Of a stretch of DNA of 64,000 nt, positions 56,099 to 64,000 are shown one piece after another (positions within the stretch are counted from its first letter, which is position 1; every line of letters begins with the position of its first letter). Source of the DNA: JACJXF01 sp964404825 (GTDB lineage: Bacteria > Bacteroidota > Bacteroidia > Bacteroidales > GCA-2748055); NCBI GenBank assembly GCA_964404825.1, contig CAYOLQ010000003.1:11407-75406 (forward strand), written 5' to 3'. Position numbers and translations under genes: made by a program. The notes below the pieces were generated by a model that was not told the DNA's origin, searched no databases, and saw only the letters and a program-made list of their open reading frames with translations.

Positions 56099-57604
56099 AT
56101 GAAAAGGCATTTAATTCTTTTTATTCTCTTGTTCTGGTTCTCTGCCGGCTACACATTTTCCCAGGCTAATGCAGGTGATGACACATATTTTGTTGTCGGG
56201 GAAGTAGGTCCGGTTATAGGAGGTGCCGGTGGTCCCGGATGGTGTTATTCATGGGAGCCAAGCGATGGCTTAAGCGATCCGCATAGTCCGAACCCCATAG
56301 CAACTCCCTCGCTAACAACTACATATAAGCTAAAAGTTGTGGGGCCCGATTTCTCATTTACTGCCGAAGATGAAGTAACCGTCTTTGTTATCAAAGAATT
56401 AAAACTAGAAGTTGAGAATAATATTACCGAATGTATGGAAAAACGTCAGTTAACTTATACGGCAACAATTGACGGAGATTTGAACACTGCTGCAATGGAT
56501 CAGGTGGAGTATAAATTTCATTACCAAAAGTCAAATGGATCCCAATTTACTCATAATGAATGGTCATTTAATAAAACCCTTGCCAATACAATAGCAGCAG
56601 ACAGCGTACAAACCGGAGACATCGACCATAAATATACTACCACAGTTTACGCTGAAGCAAAAATTAAAGGTGTGGTCATACTTTCCGATTCCATTAAAAT
56701 TGATGTTCATGAATTGTGGATAGCTACAATTGAATACAATTCTCTGAAAAGCTGGAAAGCGGTAGTCGGAGAGCCATTTAAGTACAGTGCATTTGCATCA
56801 TCCGATTGTGTCAACTGGAAATGGGAAATGAGTAATGGTACCTCCAGCTACTGGCAGCCATCAGGCGGTGATAAACAAAACGGAACAATGACAATTCCGT
56901 ATAGTGATCTGCCTGCTGCGAAAAATAGTTACTTTGGTGATACCTATGGGATTATAACGGTATCCTGTGAAGATGCGGAGGGTAATAAACACACTTTTAA
57001 ATCAACAGATATGACAAATCCCTTAAAAGTTCAGGTGTTTTTTGACCCGGATAAAAATACACATGGAACAGAGCCTTACACATTAAGTCCACCGTGCTGG
57101 TTTATATTCTGGAAAGAAGGTGAGGTAGTGGAGGGTATGGAATTGGTCTCATATAATCATACCCTTGAGTACGGAGCCTATGATCCGGCTTCTAAAGTAT
57201 TGTCACTGGGGCCTCTTGCCTGTACAACTAATAGCGGACCTGAAATTCTTAAGGATATGGATGGAAATTTTTTCACAATGACAGGGACAGGAAAACACCT
57301 CAAATGTGTGGCTCAAACCATTTCACATGAACTTTATCATAAATTTGTTAACGATTCTCTTGCTATTTTATCTCCACATTCTGATACAGATAAATTGCCT
57401 GACTTTGATGAACTGGTCCCGCACTTACCCTATTTTAAAATGTCAAGAATCGATGATCATAACACATTTGGTTATGCTCCATATAGTGCATCAGGATATG
57501 CTGATGCTGAAGTCCGGGGACGTATAATTGAGATCAGTCCGGGAGTTAAACTTACAGTGCCGGGATTCGACTGGTCGAAAGATCCGGAAAATCCTCAATG
57601 GTAA
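56099..57604 (+). CDS. Secreted protein with PKD-like domain and HExxH motif
   Basis: 501 residues with a signal peptide (about 1-22, YTFSQ). A PKD/Ig-like domain with a WCYSWEPSDGLSDPHSPNP segment covers about 23-100. A central beta-rich part of unknown type follows. Near the C-terminus QTISHELYHKFV contains H410-E-L-Y-H414, an HExxH zinc-protease motif. A possible third-ligand region with conserved-looking His/Asp/Glu lies at SRIDDHNTFGYAP and YADAEVRGRI. A metallopeptidase role is plausible but based on this motif only. It lies 29 bp after the giant gene and 16 bp before the next, so it belongs to one operon. Confidence 0.7.
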   Translation: MKRHLILFILLFWFSAGYTFSQANAGDDTYFVVGEVGPVIGGAGGPGWCYSWEPSDGLSDPHSPNPIATPSLTTTYKLKVVGPDFSFTAEDEVTVFVIKELKLEVENNITECMEKRQLTYTATIDGDLNTAAMDQVEYKFHYQKSNGSQFTHNEWSFNKTLANTIAADSVQTGDIDHKYTTTVYAEAKIKGVVILSDSIKIDVHELWIATIEYNSLKSWKAVVGEPFKYSAFASSDCVNWKWEMSNGTSSYWQPSGGDKQNGTMTIPYSDLPAAKNSYFGDTYGIITVSCEDAEGNKHTFKSTDMTNPLKVQVFFDPDKNTHGTEPYTLSPPCWFIFWKEGEVVEGMELVSYNHTLEYGAYDPASKVLSLGPLACTTNSGPEILKDMDGNFFTMTGTGKHLKCVAQTISHELYHKFVNDSLAILSPHSDTDKLPDFDELVPHLPYFKMSRIDDHNTFGYAPYSASGYADAEVRGRIIEISPGVKLTVPGFDWSKDPENPQW

Positions 57605-57620
57605 TTAAAAATCTGATTTT

Positions 57621-58664
57621 ATGAAGAAGTATATTTTTTTCCTGCTCATTAGTTTAAGTCCGGGTTTTTGGGCTCAGTCACAATCAAAGGATGTCCCCTA
57701 TTCCTATTACCCCGATGAATATGTAAAACTGACACAGAGCGACTGGTCAGAAATGAAGAAGACACTTGACTCTTTCCTTTCATTTAAATCCTTAGATGAA
57801 GTCAATAATGACCCCCATCCTCATAGTGCAAAGTTTACTCTTGCCCGGATGTCGGATATTTCTTGGGATCGACAAATGGAAAAGACTATTGGTTCATATC
57901 TTTCCATATATCTGGATCAGCTTCTTACAGGAAAAAGCTTTCTTAAAATCAGCGAACTGTCAGTTTCGCAATTTCTATCATCCGGACACCCGATCTTTTT
58001 GCCTAATCAGGTAATCCATGCATTATTCATTATAGACAATGAAACAGCCTGTCGCAAAATAAAAGAAATATGGATGGATGCATCTGGCAGTAATACGAAC
58101 GGTTACCTTGAGAACTTAAGTATATATACTTTCAACCTGTTCCAGACCCTGAATGATAAAAACGCCTGCGCTTTTTTCCTGAAAAACTATTCCTTTCTGC
58201 AAAAAAACTTTGCAGGTCAAAAAGTCGAACTTAATCGAATAAAGCTGAAATGTGAAATTTCAGGGATGGACGATCAGAAAAAAGCCTGGGAATACTTATG
58301 GAATAATTCTGAATTGAATAGCAGTTCCATTTTAAATAATGATACACAGTATAAATGGTATAGGAACATTCTGCTGATGAACAATATATATGGCGATCTT
58401 GAAATGGAACCGATTCTGAAAATAAGCGAAAATGCCAGTTCGGTAAATAAAAAGTACATCTTTCTCTATTCAGCGTGTTTCAATGTAAATCAATGTATTT
58501 CTGCTAATAAGGATTACATGATTAAAGAATCGGATATAAAATTTCTGGATTCGGCTATTGAAGAGATGAAAAACCAAAATGCCGGGGGAAAAAAGTCATC
58601 TGAAGAAAATGATTTTCTTATGAAAACATATAATAATATGAAATCCGGCCTTTCGGGAAAATAA
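57621..58664 (+). CDS. Secreted helical protein of unknown function
   Basis: 347 residues with a signal peptide (MKKYIFFLLISLSPGFWAQSQ). The mature protein looks all-helical: DWSEMKKTLDSFLSFKSL, WDRQMEKTIGSYLSIYLDQL, NLFQTLNDKNACAFFLKN, DQKKAWEYLWNNSEL. This is suggestive of a repeat (HEAT/TPR-like) scaffold. No family recognised. Third gene of the giant-protein operon, 16 bp after the HExxH gene. Codon use matches its neighbours. Confidence 0.75.
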   Translation: MKKYIFFLLISLSPGFWAQSQSKDVPYSYYPDEYVKLTQSDWSEMKKTLDSFLSFKSLDEVNNDPHPHSAKFTLARMSDISWDRQMEKTIGSYLSIYLDQLLTGKSFLKISELSVSQFLSSGHPIFLPNQVIHALFIIDNETACRKIKEIWMDASGSNTNGYLENLSIYTFNLFQTLNDKNACAFFLKNYSFLQKNFAGQKVELNRIKLKCEISGMDDQKKAWEYLWNNSELNSSSILNNDTQYKWYRNILLMNNIYGDLEMEPILKISENASSVNKKYIFLYSACFNVNQCISANKDYMIKESDIKFLDSAIEEMKNQNAGGKKSSEENDFLMKTYNNMKSGLSGK

Positions 58665-58757
58665 CTGGCAAATCCTTTTAAAACATTTGTCCTGTTGAAG
58701 ATAAAAAATAAGCTTATGATAGACTCTTTCAAATGCTTAATTATAAAAACTAAAATA

Positions 58758-60845
58758 ATGAAATCCCTTCTTATCATAGCTATTGCATTATTTTCTGGTT
58801 TAGGTAAGAATTTTGCACAGATTACCGTAAGCAAAAATGATGTTTCATGTCATGGTTGTACAGATGGATCAGCAACAGTGAGTGTTTCGGGTGGTACTCC
58901 CCCGTACGAGTTTATCTGGCCTGATGGTAGTTCCACTCCATCGGTATTCAATCTGGCACCAGGATACTATGTTGTAGTTATTGTTGATGCGAATGGTTGC
59001 TCCGGCTCAGCCTCCGTTACAATAAACGATGTGCCGAAGCCCCCGGATCCTTTTAAAATCTCAATTGTTGCATCCGCAGATCCGAACGATATTACAGGAC
59101 CTGCAGGGTATGGCGAGCCCAAATGGGTTTCTGTACATGATGAACTCCCTTACAGAATAAGGTTTGAAAACGATCCCAAGCTGGCTACTGCCGCAGTTAA
59201 TAAGGTTGTGATCACTCACAAAATTGATGATATGGCCAATATGTTTTCATTCCGCCTGGGAGAATTTTCATTCCGTAATTTCACATTTCAGGTACCGCCA
59301 AATTCATCACATTATTTCAAACGTATTAACCTTGTTGATACAATTGGTGTATATCTGGATGTAACTGCAGGGATTGATGTCACAAAACGACAGGCATTCT
59401 GGATTTTCCAGGCTTTTGACCCAATAACGGGCTTACCAAACATTAACCCCGACCTGGGATTTCTGCCTATCAATGATACAATTACCCGGAATGGTGAGGG
59501 ATCGGTAAATTTCACAATCAAACCAATCAGCACTGCACATACCGGTGATACCATAAAGGCTTTTGCAAATATTGTTTTTGATATTAATGCCCCGATTTTA
59601 ACAAATACAGCATTCAATACAATAGATGCAAAACCTCCTCTGAGTAAAATCAATTCCATAAACAGGATCAATTCTGATATTGTTGAAATAAGCTGGACTG
59701 GTAATGATGATCCTATGGGTAGCGGAATTGATGATTATAATCTTTTAATATCATCAGGGAATGAACCTTATATCATGTATGCAGATATTACTGACAATAT
59801 GTTTACTGTAAATCTGCCTGGTGGAAACGAATATCGGATTCAGTCTGTTGCAAAAGATCATACAAATAACACAGAGAAAATAAAATCGGAACCCGACACG
59901 ATACTGTTTATAAAGCCTGTCGTAAAACTGGGTGATGATAGGATTTTATGCTTAAACGACAGTGTTGTATTAAGTGCAGGGAGCGGGTTTGACTCTTACC
60001 TGTGGAATGATGGTTCCGTTGGAAAAACACTTACCGTAAAATCTGCAGGTAAATACTATGTTAAAGCTGTAAACGATACTATTTCAGCATCCGATACCAT
60101 TGTGATTACTGCAAATGATTTACCGATGCCATCATTGCACAATAACAACAATGTGTTATGCGATGGAGCATCTGTTTTTCTGGATGCAGGCCAGGGTTTT
60201 ATGAAATATTTATGGAATACCGGCGAGATAACTCATGATATTGAAATCAATCAGGCTGGTAAATATGCAGTAAATGTAACAGATAAAAACGGTTGCCCCG
60301 GTCAGGATTCAATTACCATTGAATTGCTGTCAAAACCTGAGGTTTCCCTCGGTAACGACCTGTATATTGAAAACCATGAGACAATTGTTTTAGTACCGCA
60401 GCCGGGCAATTACATAAATTATTTATGGAATGATAATTCAATTAACGACTCCCTGCAGATTTCAGGTAAAATTGCAGGTGCCGGAACACATGAGTATTGG
60501 GTTAAAGTAACCGGAGCCAATGATTGTTCCAACTCAGATACAATTTCCGTTTCGGTTTCGGTTGCTATAAATATTGAATTTGAAAATCTGGATCAGACCT
60601 CAATTAACTTCTACCCCAATCCTGCAATCGATTTGCTTAATGTGCGTATTACAGGCATTGAATCAGCTGATTTGAAGCTCGAAATTATTAATATAGAGGG
60701 ATCTGTTATGCTGATCAAACAGTATAAAAACAGTAAAACAATTGTTACAGATCAAATTGATATGAGTAATTTTGCTCCCGGACCCTATATTTTCAGGGTT
60801 GGTTATAAGGATTCGGAAATTTCAGGTACAGTTATAAAACAATAG
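58758..60845 (+). CDS. T9SS type A protein: SprB repeat, DPNDI-type domain, Ig-like repeats
   Basis: Start at 58758, where the signal peptide MKSLLIIAIALFSGLGKNFAQ begins; the in-frame start at 58695 adds 21 residues. In order: a SprB repeat (CHGCTDGSATVSVSGGTPPYEFIW), a domain opening ASADPNDITGPAGYG with LPYRIRFENDPK and VDVTAGID-type motifs, a fibronectin-like segment, two WNDG/WNTG Ig-like repeats, and a type A T9SS tail (INFYPNPAIDLLNVRI to the end). The DPNDI domain is one that usually occurs inside CARDB giant proteins, which links this gene to the one at 46695. Exported by T9SS to the surface. Confidence 0.85.
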   Translation: MKSLLIIAIALFSGLGKNFAQITVSKNDVSCHGCTDGSATVSVSGGTPPYEFIWPDGSSTPSVFNLAPGYYVVVIVDANGCSGSASVTINDVPKPPDPFKISIVASADPNDITGPAGYGEPKWVSVHDELPYRIRFENDPKLATAAVNKVVITHKIDDMANMFSFRLGEFSFRNFTFQVPPNSSHYFKRINLVDTIGVYLDVTAGIDVTKRQAFWIFQAFDPITGLPNINPDLGFLPINDTITRNGEGSVNFTIKPISTAHTGDTIKAFANIVFDINAPILTNTAFNTIDAKPPLSKINSINRINSDIVEISWTGNDDPMGSGIDDYNLLISSGNEPYIMYADITDNMFTVNLPGGNEYRIQSVAKDHTNNTEKIKSEPDTILFIKPVVKLGDDRILCLNDSVVLSAGSGFDSYLWNDGSVGKTLTVKSAGKYYVKAVNDTISASDTIVITANDLPMPSLHNNNNVLCDGASVFLDAGQGFMKYLWNTGEITHDIEINQAGKYAVNVTDKNGCPGQDSITIELLSKPEVSLGNDLYIENHETIVLVPQPGNYINYLWNDNSINDSLQISGKIAGAGTHEYWVKVTGANDCSNSDTISVSVSVAINIEFENLDQTSINFYPNPAIDLLNVRITGIESADLKLEIINIEGSVMLIKQYKNSKTIVTDQIDMSNFAPGPYIFRVGYKDSEISGTVIKQ

Positions 60846-60864
60846 TCGCTTAAAAAACATTAAT

Positions 60865-61728
60865 ATGAAACGCAGAAACTTCATTAAATATAGTATAGCG
60901 GGATCTGCTCTGCTCTCGGCATTTCCCTATCATGTCTTTGCTGGGACAAAAAAACTGTATCCCTACGACCGGGTTATCCTTGGCAAAACGGGTATTGAAA
61001 TCTCCCGGATGGCAATGGGAACGGGTACCAACGGCTGGGGAGGCAGTTCAAACCAAAGCAGACAACTCGGAATCAAAGGCATGGCCGACTTGTTGCAGGC
61101 AGGCTTCGACAGTGGAATTACATTCTGGGATTCGGCCGACCAGTATGGTACCCATGCAAATATGAAGGAAGCATTAAAGAAAATTGATCGTGATAAAGTC
61201 GTTATCCTTACCAAAACAAATTCCCATAACTACAAAAACGTAAAGGCTGACCTCGATCGTTTCAGAAGCGAAATTGGTACCGACCGGATCGACATTGTAC
61301 TTCTTCATGCCATAACAGACCCCAACTGGACCGTGAATATGAAAGGCGCAATGGAGGCTCTCAGCGAAGCTAAGGAAGCAGGAATTATTCGCTCTCATGG
61401 GATATCCTGTCATTCTATCGGAGCCCTCGAAGCTGCCGCCGACTCACCCTGGGTTGAAGTAGATCTGGCAAGGTATAATCCGGGAGGTGTATCCATGGAT
61501 GCAGATATCGATCGGGTGCAGAAAGTACTGGGCCGGATGAAGGACAATGGTAAAGCCATAATCGGGATGAAGGTTTACGGAGCAGGCAAGTTGACACACA
61601 AAAAAGACGAATGCCTCCAGTTTCATACAGCAGCCCGGTTCATCGATGGGTTCACCCTTGGTATCGAAAACATTGAGCAACTGAGGGATGTGCAGAAGCG
61701 ACTTCCGGAAGCCACAGTGAGAGGGTAG
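60865..61728 (+). CDS. Aldo/keto reductase with Tat signal
   Basis: 287 residues. The N-terminus MKRRNFIKYSIAGSALLSAF carries a twin-arginine motif (RRNFIK) and hydrophobic core, so it is probably exported folded with its cofactor. The AKR tetrad is present: Asp89 and Tyr94 (FWDSADQYG), Lys117 (VVILTKTN), His150 (DIVLLHAI). The barrel motifs GKTGIEISRMAMGTG and SHGISCHSI fit the family. Substrate unknown. It follows the T9SS gene by 19 bp but is unrelated in type; whether it is co-transcribed is unclear. Confidence 0.9.
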   Translation: MKRRNFIKYSIAGSALLSAFPYHVFAGTKKLYPYDRVILGKTGIEISRMAMGTGTNGWGGSSNQSRQLGIKGMADLLQAGFDSGITFWDSADQYGTHANMKEALKKIDRDKVVILTKTNSHNYKNVKADLDRFRSEIGTDRIDIVLLHAITDPNWTVNMKGAMEALSEAKEAGIIRSHGISCHSIGALEAAADSPWVEVDLARYNPGGVSMDADIDRVQKVLGRMKDNGKAIIGMKVYGAGKLTHKKDECLQFHTAARFIDGFTLGIENIEQLRDVQKRLPEATVRG

Positions 61729-61856
61729 CAGAAACTCAGTCTGGGATTGTAATATTCCCGGGGCTTGCAATTTTTTTCATTCCATTTGTTGTTATTCCGG
61801 CTAATCTGTGGCATCTTTATTCTCTGAAAAAGCCACAGCCTAATTGCCCGATAAAA

Positions 61857-63086
61857 ATGAAAAAGTACTCACTCGACAAAAGTAAGATTAAGGTCCTCTT
61901 ATTGGAAGGTATTCACGAAAACGCCAGAAATTATTTCATCGAAAACGGATACACGGATATCGAGTGTTTTAAAGAAGCTCTGCCTGAAACTGAACTTGAA
62001 AAAAAGTTAGAACATACCCATATCGTTGGGATCAGAAGCCGTACTGAACTCAACCGGGAAATCCTCCGGAAAGCCCCGAAACTATTTGCTATTGGCTGTT
62101 TCAGCATCGGCACTAACCAGGTAGACACCGGTTTTGCAAAATCCCTCGGAATTCCTGTTTTTAATGCTCCCTTTTCGAATACCCGTTCTGTTGCCGAACT
62201 GGTAATTGCCGAATGCATAATGCTGATGCGTGGCATTCCCGAAAAAAGCACCCTCGCGCATAACAAAGTGTGGATGAAAGCCGTTAAAAACGCCGTGGAG
62301 GTGCGTGGAAAAGTCCTTGGAATCATTGGTTACGGTCATATTGGATCACAGGTATCCATTCTGGCTGAAAACCTGGGCATGGAAATTCACTATTACGACA
62401 TTGAAAAGAAACTGAGTCTGGGAAATGCACGACCAACTTCCACCCTGAACGATCTGCTGAAAATAGCCGATACACTGACCATACACGTTCCCTCAACTGA
62501 GTTAACACGGAATCTGATCTCAAGGGATCAGGTTGCGATGATGAAAAAAGGAGCTTGTCTTATCAATGCCTCACGCGGTGATGTTGTTGACTATGCCGCA
62601 CTGGCTGAAGGTTTGCGTATGAATCATCTGGCAGGTGTTGCGGCAGATGTTTTTCCTGAAGAGCCCGCCGGTAACGGTGACACATTTGAAAATGAGTTGC
62701 AGGGATTTGCAAACGTTATCCTTACCCCGCATATCGGGGGCAGCACCATGGAAGCTCAGGCAAATATTGGTCTGGAAGTTGCCGAAAAACTTGTAAAATA
62801 CAGCGATACCGGTTCAACGATCGGCGCTGTAAACTTCGCGGAAATATCCCTTCAGGCAAACACTTCGAAACAAAGGTTTTTGCATATTCACGACAATGTA
62901 CCGGGAGTTCTGAGGGAGGTTAACGACTTTTTCAGCTCACGAAATATCAATATTTCTGCTGAATACCTTCAGACCGACTCTGAAATTGGCTATGTTATTA
63001 TTGAAACGGAAAGCGGCCTCGACCCCTCTGTTCTCCGCGAGTTAAAGGATATTCCTCACACAATACGGGCGAGGATTTTGTATTAG
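61857..63086 (+). CDS. serA: D-3-phosphoglycerate dehydrogenase with ACT domain
   Basis: 409 residues, typical of the ACT-bearing SerA type. The nucleotide-binding domain (about 110-295) has GKVLGIIGYGHIGSQVS; catalytic Arg in NASRGDVVDY, Glu in DVFPEEPAGN and His in LTPHIGGST. The C-terminal ACT domain (about 335-409, FLHIHDNVPGVLREVNDFFS) binds serine for feedback inhibition in homologues. First step of serine synthesis from 3-phosphoglycerate, cytosolic. It starts 128 bp after the reductase gene and appears to be a single-gene unit. Confidence 0.93.
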   Translation: MKKYSLDKSKIKVLLLEGIHENARNYFIENGYTDIECFKEALPETELEKKLEHTHIVGIRSRTELNREILRKAPKLFAIGCFSIGTNQVDTGFAKSLGIPVFNAPFSNTRSVAELVIAECIMLMRGIPEKSTLAHNKVWMKAVKNAVEVRGKVLGIIGYGHIGSQVSILAENLGMEIHYYDIEKKLSLGNARPTSTLNDLLKIADTLTIHVPSTELTRNLISRDQVAMMKKGACLINASRGDVVDYAALAEGLRMNHLAGVAADVFPEEPAGNGDTFENELQGFANVILTPHIGGSTMEAQANIGLEVAEKLVKYSDTGSTIGAVNFAEISLQANTSKQRFLHIHDNVPGVLREVNDFFSSRNINISAEYLQTDSEIGYVIIETESGLDPSVLRELKDIPHTIRARILY

Positions 63087-63199
63087 ATTTTATGCATGCG
63101 ATAAAAAATGTAATTTCTTAAATTTGTGAGTTTTGTGGTTAGGCTTTTGCCCCTCCCCAACTCCTACACTTTGCGACTTTTCGAGAAACTTTTTTTATT

Positions 63200-63220
63200 T
63201 CGCGCAAGGACGCAAAGAAA
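63200..63220. repeat. CGCAAGGACGCAAAG repeat fragment
   Basis: The tract CGCGCAAGGACGCAAAG in the space between serA and the nitroreductase gene resembles the CGCAAAG-rich inverted repeat at 5032-5241. Probably another copy, or part of one, of the same dispersed intergenic repeat. Confidence 0.5.
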
Positions 63221-63262
63221 ATATAGTATGGCTCGTATGTGGGCACTGTTTGACCTACTAAG

Positions 63263-64000
63263 CTAATTCATAAACTTCTGTCTCTCCTGTCTCAGAGAAT
63301 ATGGCAACTGCTGCCCATACCCAATTCGTAATAGTATAGCAGGGTATTCATTATAAATATGAAACTCATTCCTCAGGGCAATGGACACAGATTCCACTTC
63401 ACAGGGCTGATTCATCCATGCAGCAGAAATACCGAATGCAGTTGATTCCAGCAAAAACCGCTGCAGAGAGATTCCAAGCCGAATCCAGTTTTCAGTAGTA
63501 TTTTCACGACAGCTGAAAAGAACAAGATGTGAGGATGAGTCCAGCTTTTTTAAATCAGAGCTATTCTGTTTTGAAGGTTTTAAGAAAGCATTTACAATCT
63601 GTTTTCCCAAAAATACCGGAGCTGCCGGCATCCCCATTACCCGGTAGCTAAGACCCGTTTTATGCCGGTTCTCTTCTTTGCTGTTAAATCTAATCCAGCT
63701 TAACAATTCCTTTTTAAATGCGTTATCCTTCATCTGAATGGTATTCGCCCTTTCGATAAGATCCCTCAACATTAAAAATTCCATTGAATCTTTTCTGAAG
63801 AAACGGGCCTTAATGCTATCATCGGTAAGCATGTATTTTAGCCGGCCTATCTTTTCCTGCGGGATCAAGGTATTATCATATTCACCCCGATTGGTCTGAC
63901 GATTTTCGATCTGCTCAAACAAAGGATCTTTAAGGGTATTCCCCTGAATAAGTTTGATTTTTATATATGCATATCCACTTTTACCACTTTCGAAGCTAAC
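63263..64000 (-). CDS. Acg-type FMN nitroreductase-like protein, 5' end outside window
   Basis: The minus-strand frame is open to base 64000 and lacks a convincing start: the codon at 63922 is TTG and lies inside DPLFEQIENRQTNRGEYD, so the gene begins beyond the window. About 245 residues are visible. The pattern matches Acg-family oxidoreductases, which have a duplicated nitroreductase fold: the RQTNRGEYD motif, MGMPAAPVFLGKQIVNAF and the late GISAAWMNQPCEV. Members bind flavin or lack cofactor in mycobacterial Acg. Substrate unknown. Convergent with serA. Confidence 0.8.
   Translation of the reverse strand, partial: VSFESGKSGYAYIKIKLIQGNTLKDPLFEQIENRQTNRGEYDNTLIPQEKIGRLKYMLTDDSIKARFFRKDSMEFLMLRDLIERANTIQMKDNAFKKELLSWIRFNSKEENRHKTGLSYRVMGMPAAPVFLGKQIVNAFLKPSKQNSSDLKKLDSSSHLVLFSCRENTTENWIRLGISLQRFLLESTAFGISAAWMNQPCEVESVSIALRNEFHIYNEYPAILLRIGYGQQLPYSLRQERQKFMN

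Overview
The window looks like a metagenome-assembled scaffold from a member of the Bacteroidota, probably a Bacteroidales/Marinilabiliales-like lineage. The evidence is type IX secretion (T9SS) C-terminal sorting domains, SprB and FISUMP repeats, CarboxypepD_reg/TonB receptors, DUF5777 and YceI envelope proteins, LytS/LytTR pairs and the leuCDxB gene order. Three runs of ten Ns (9355-9364, 13811-13820, 41692-41701) are scaffold joins. At least two of them hide real genes. No rRNA, tRNA or CRISPR array was seen.

Layout. 1-5023: secreted proteins, two of them paralogues with near-identical T9SS tails flanking a FISUMP protein. 5284-7510: a YtcJ-like amidohydrolase lipoprotein and a small outer-membrane protein. 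7601-14311: a tripartite ABC efflux operon (TolC, small protein, [permease lost in a gap], ATPase, HlyD adaptor) divergent from its NtrC-type activator and NtrY-like kinase. A sigma-54 promoter and palindromic operator candidates lie in the divergent region. 14329-16821: an operon of a haem-binding lipoprotein, DUF5777, YceI and an OB-fold protein. 17038-21966: OmpA-like protein, coiled-coil membrane protein, M28 peptidase, haemolysin III and a cytochrome/sugar-dehydrogenase fusion. 22142-27018: leuC-leuD-leuA/cimA-like-leuB.

27053-35408: a signalling/export neighbourhood. Two histidine-kinase-like proteins both lack the phospho-acceptor histidine (Tyr in one, Asn in the other) but keep intact receiver domains. 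One sits 15 bp upstream of a large ABCG-type transporter, which is followed by a lipoprotein and a secreted protein. This is the best candidate here for a poorly described system. 35545-36591: a dead DUF4143 ATPase. 36607-41593: a 50-residue Cys-rich ORF, then TonB receptor, secreted helical protein, LytS kinase and LytTR regulator.

41579-46350: an accessory island bounded by related 8-bp repeat clusters. It holds a gap-truncated secreted gene, a 677-residue fusion of a membrane di-iron hydroxylase with its own flavin/NAD reductase and 2Fe-2S ferredoxin, and a BNR_4-type pseudogene cut by an IS3-family element whose transposase is itself broken. 46695-60845: a four-gene run encoding a 3124-residue beta-helix/CARDB protein, an HExxH protein, an unknown secreted protein and a T9SS protein. 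60865-64000: Tat-exported aldo/keto reductase, SerA, and an Acg-type nitroreductase that runs off the window.
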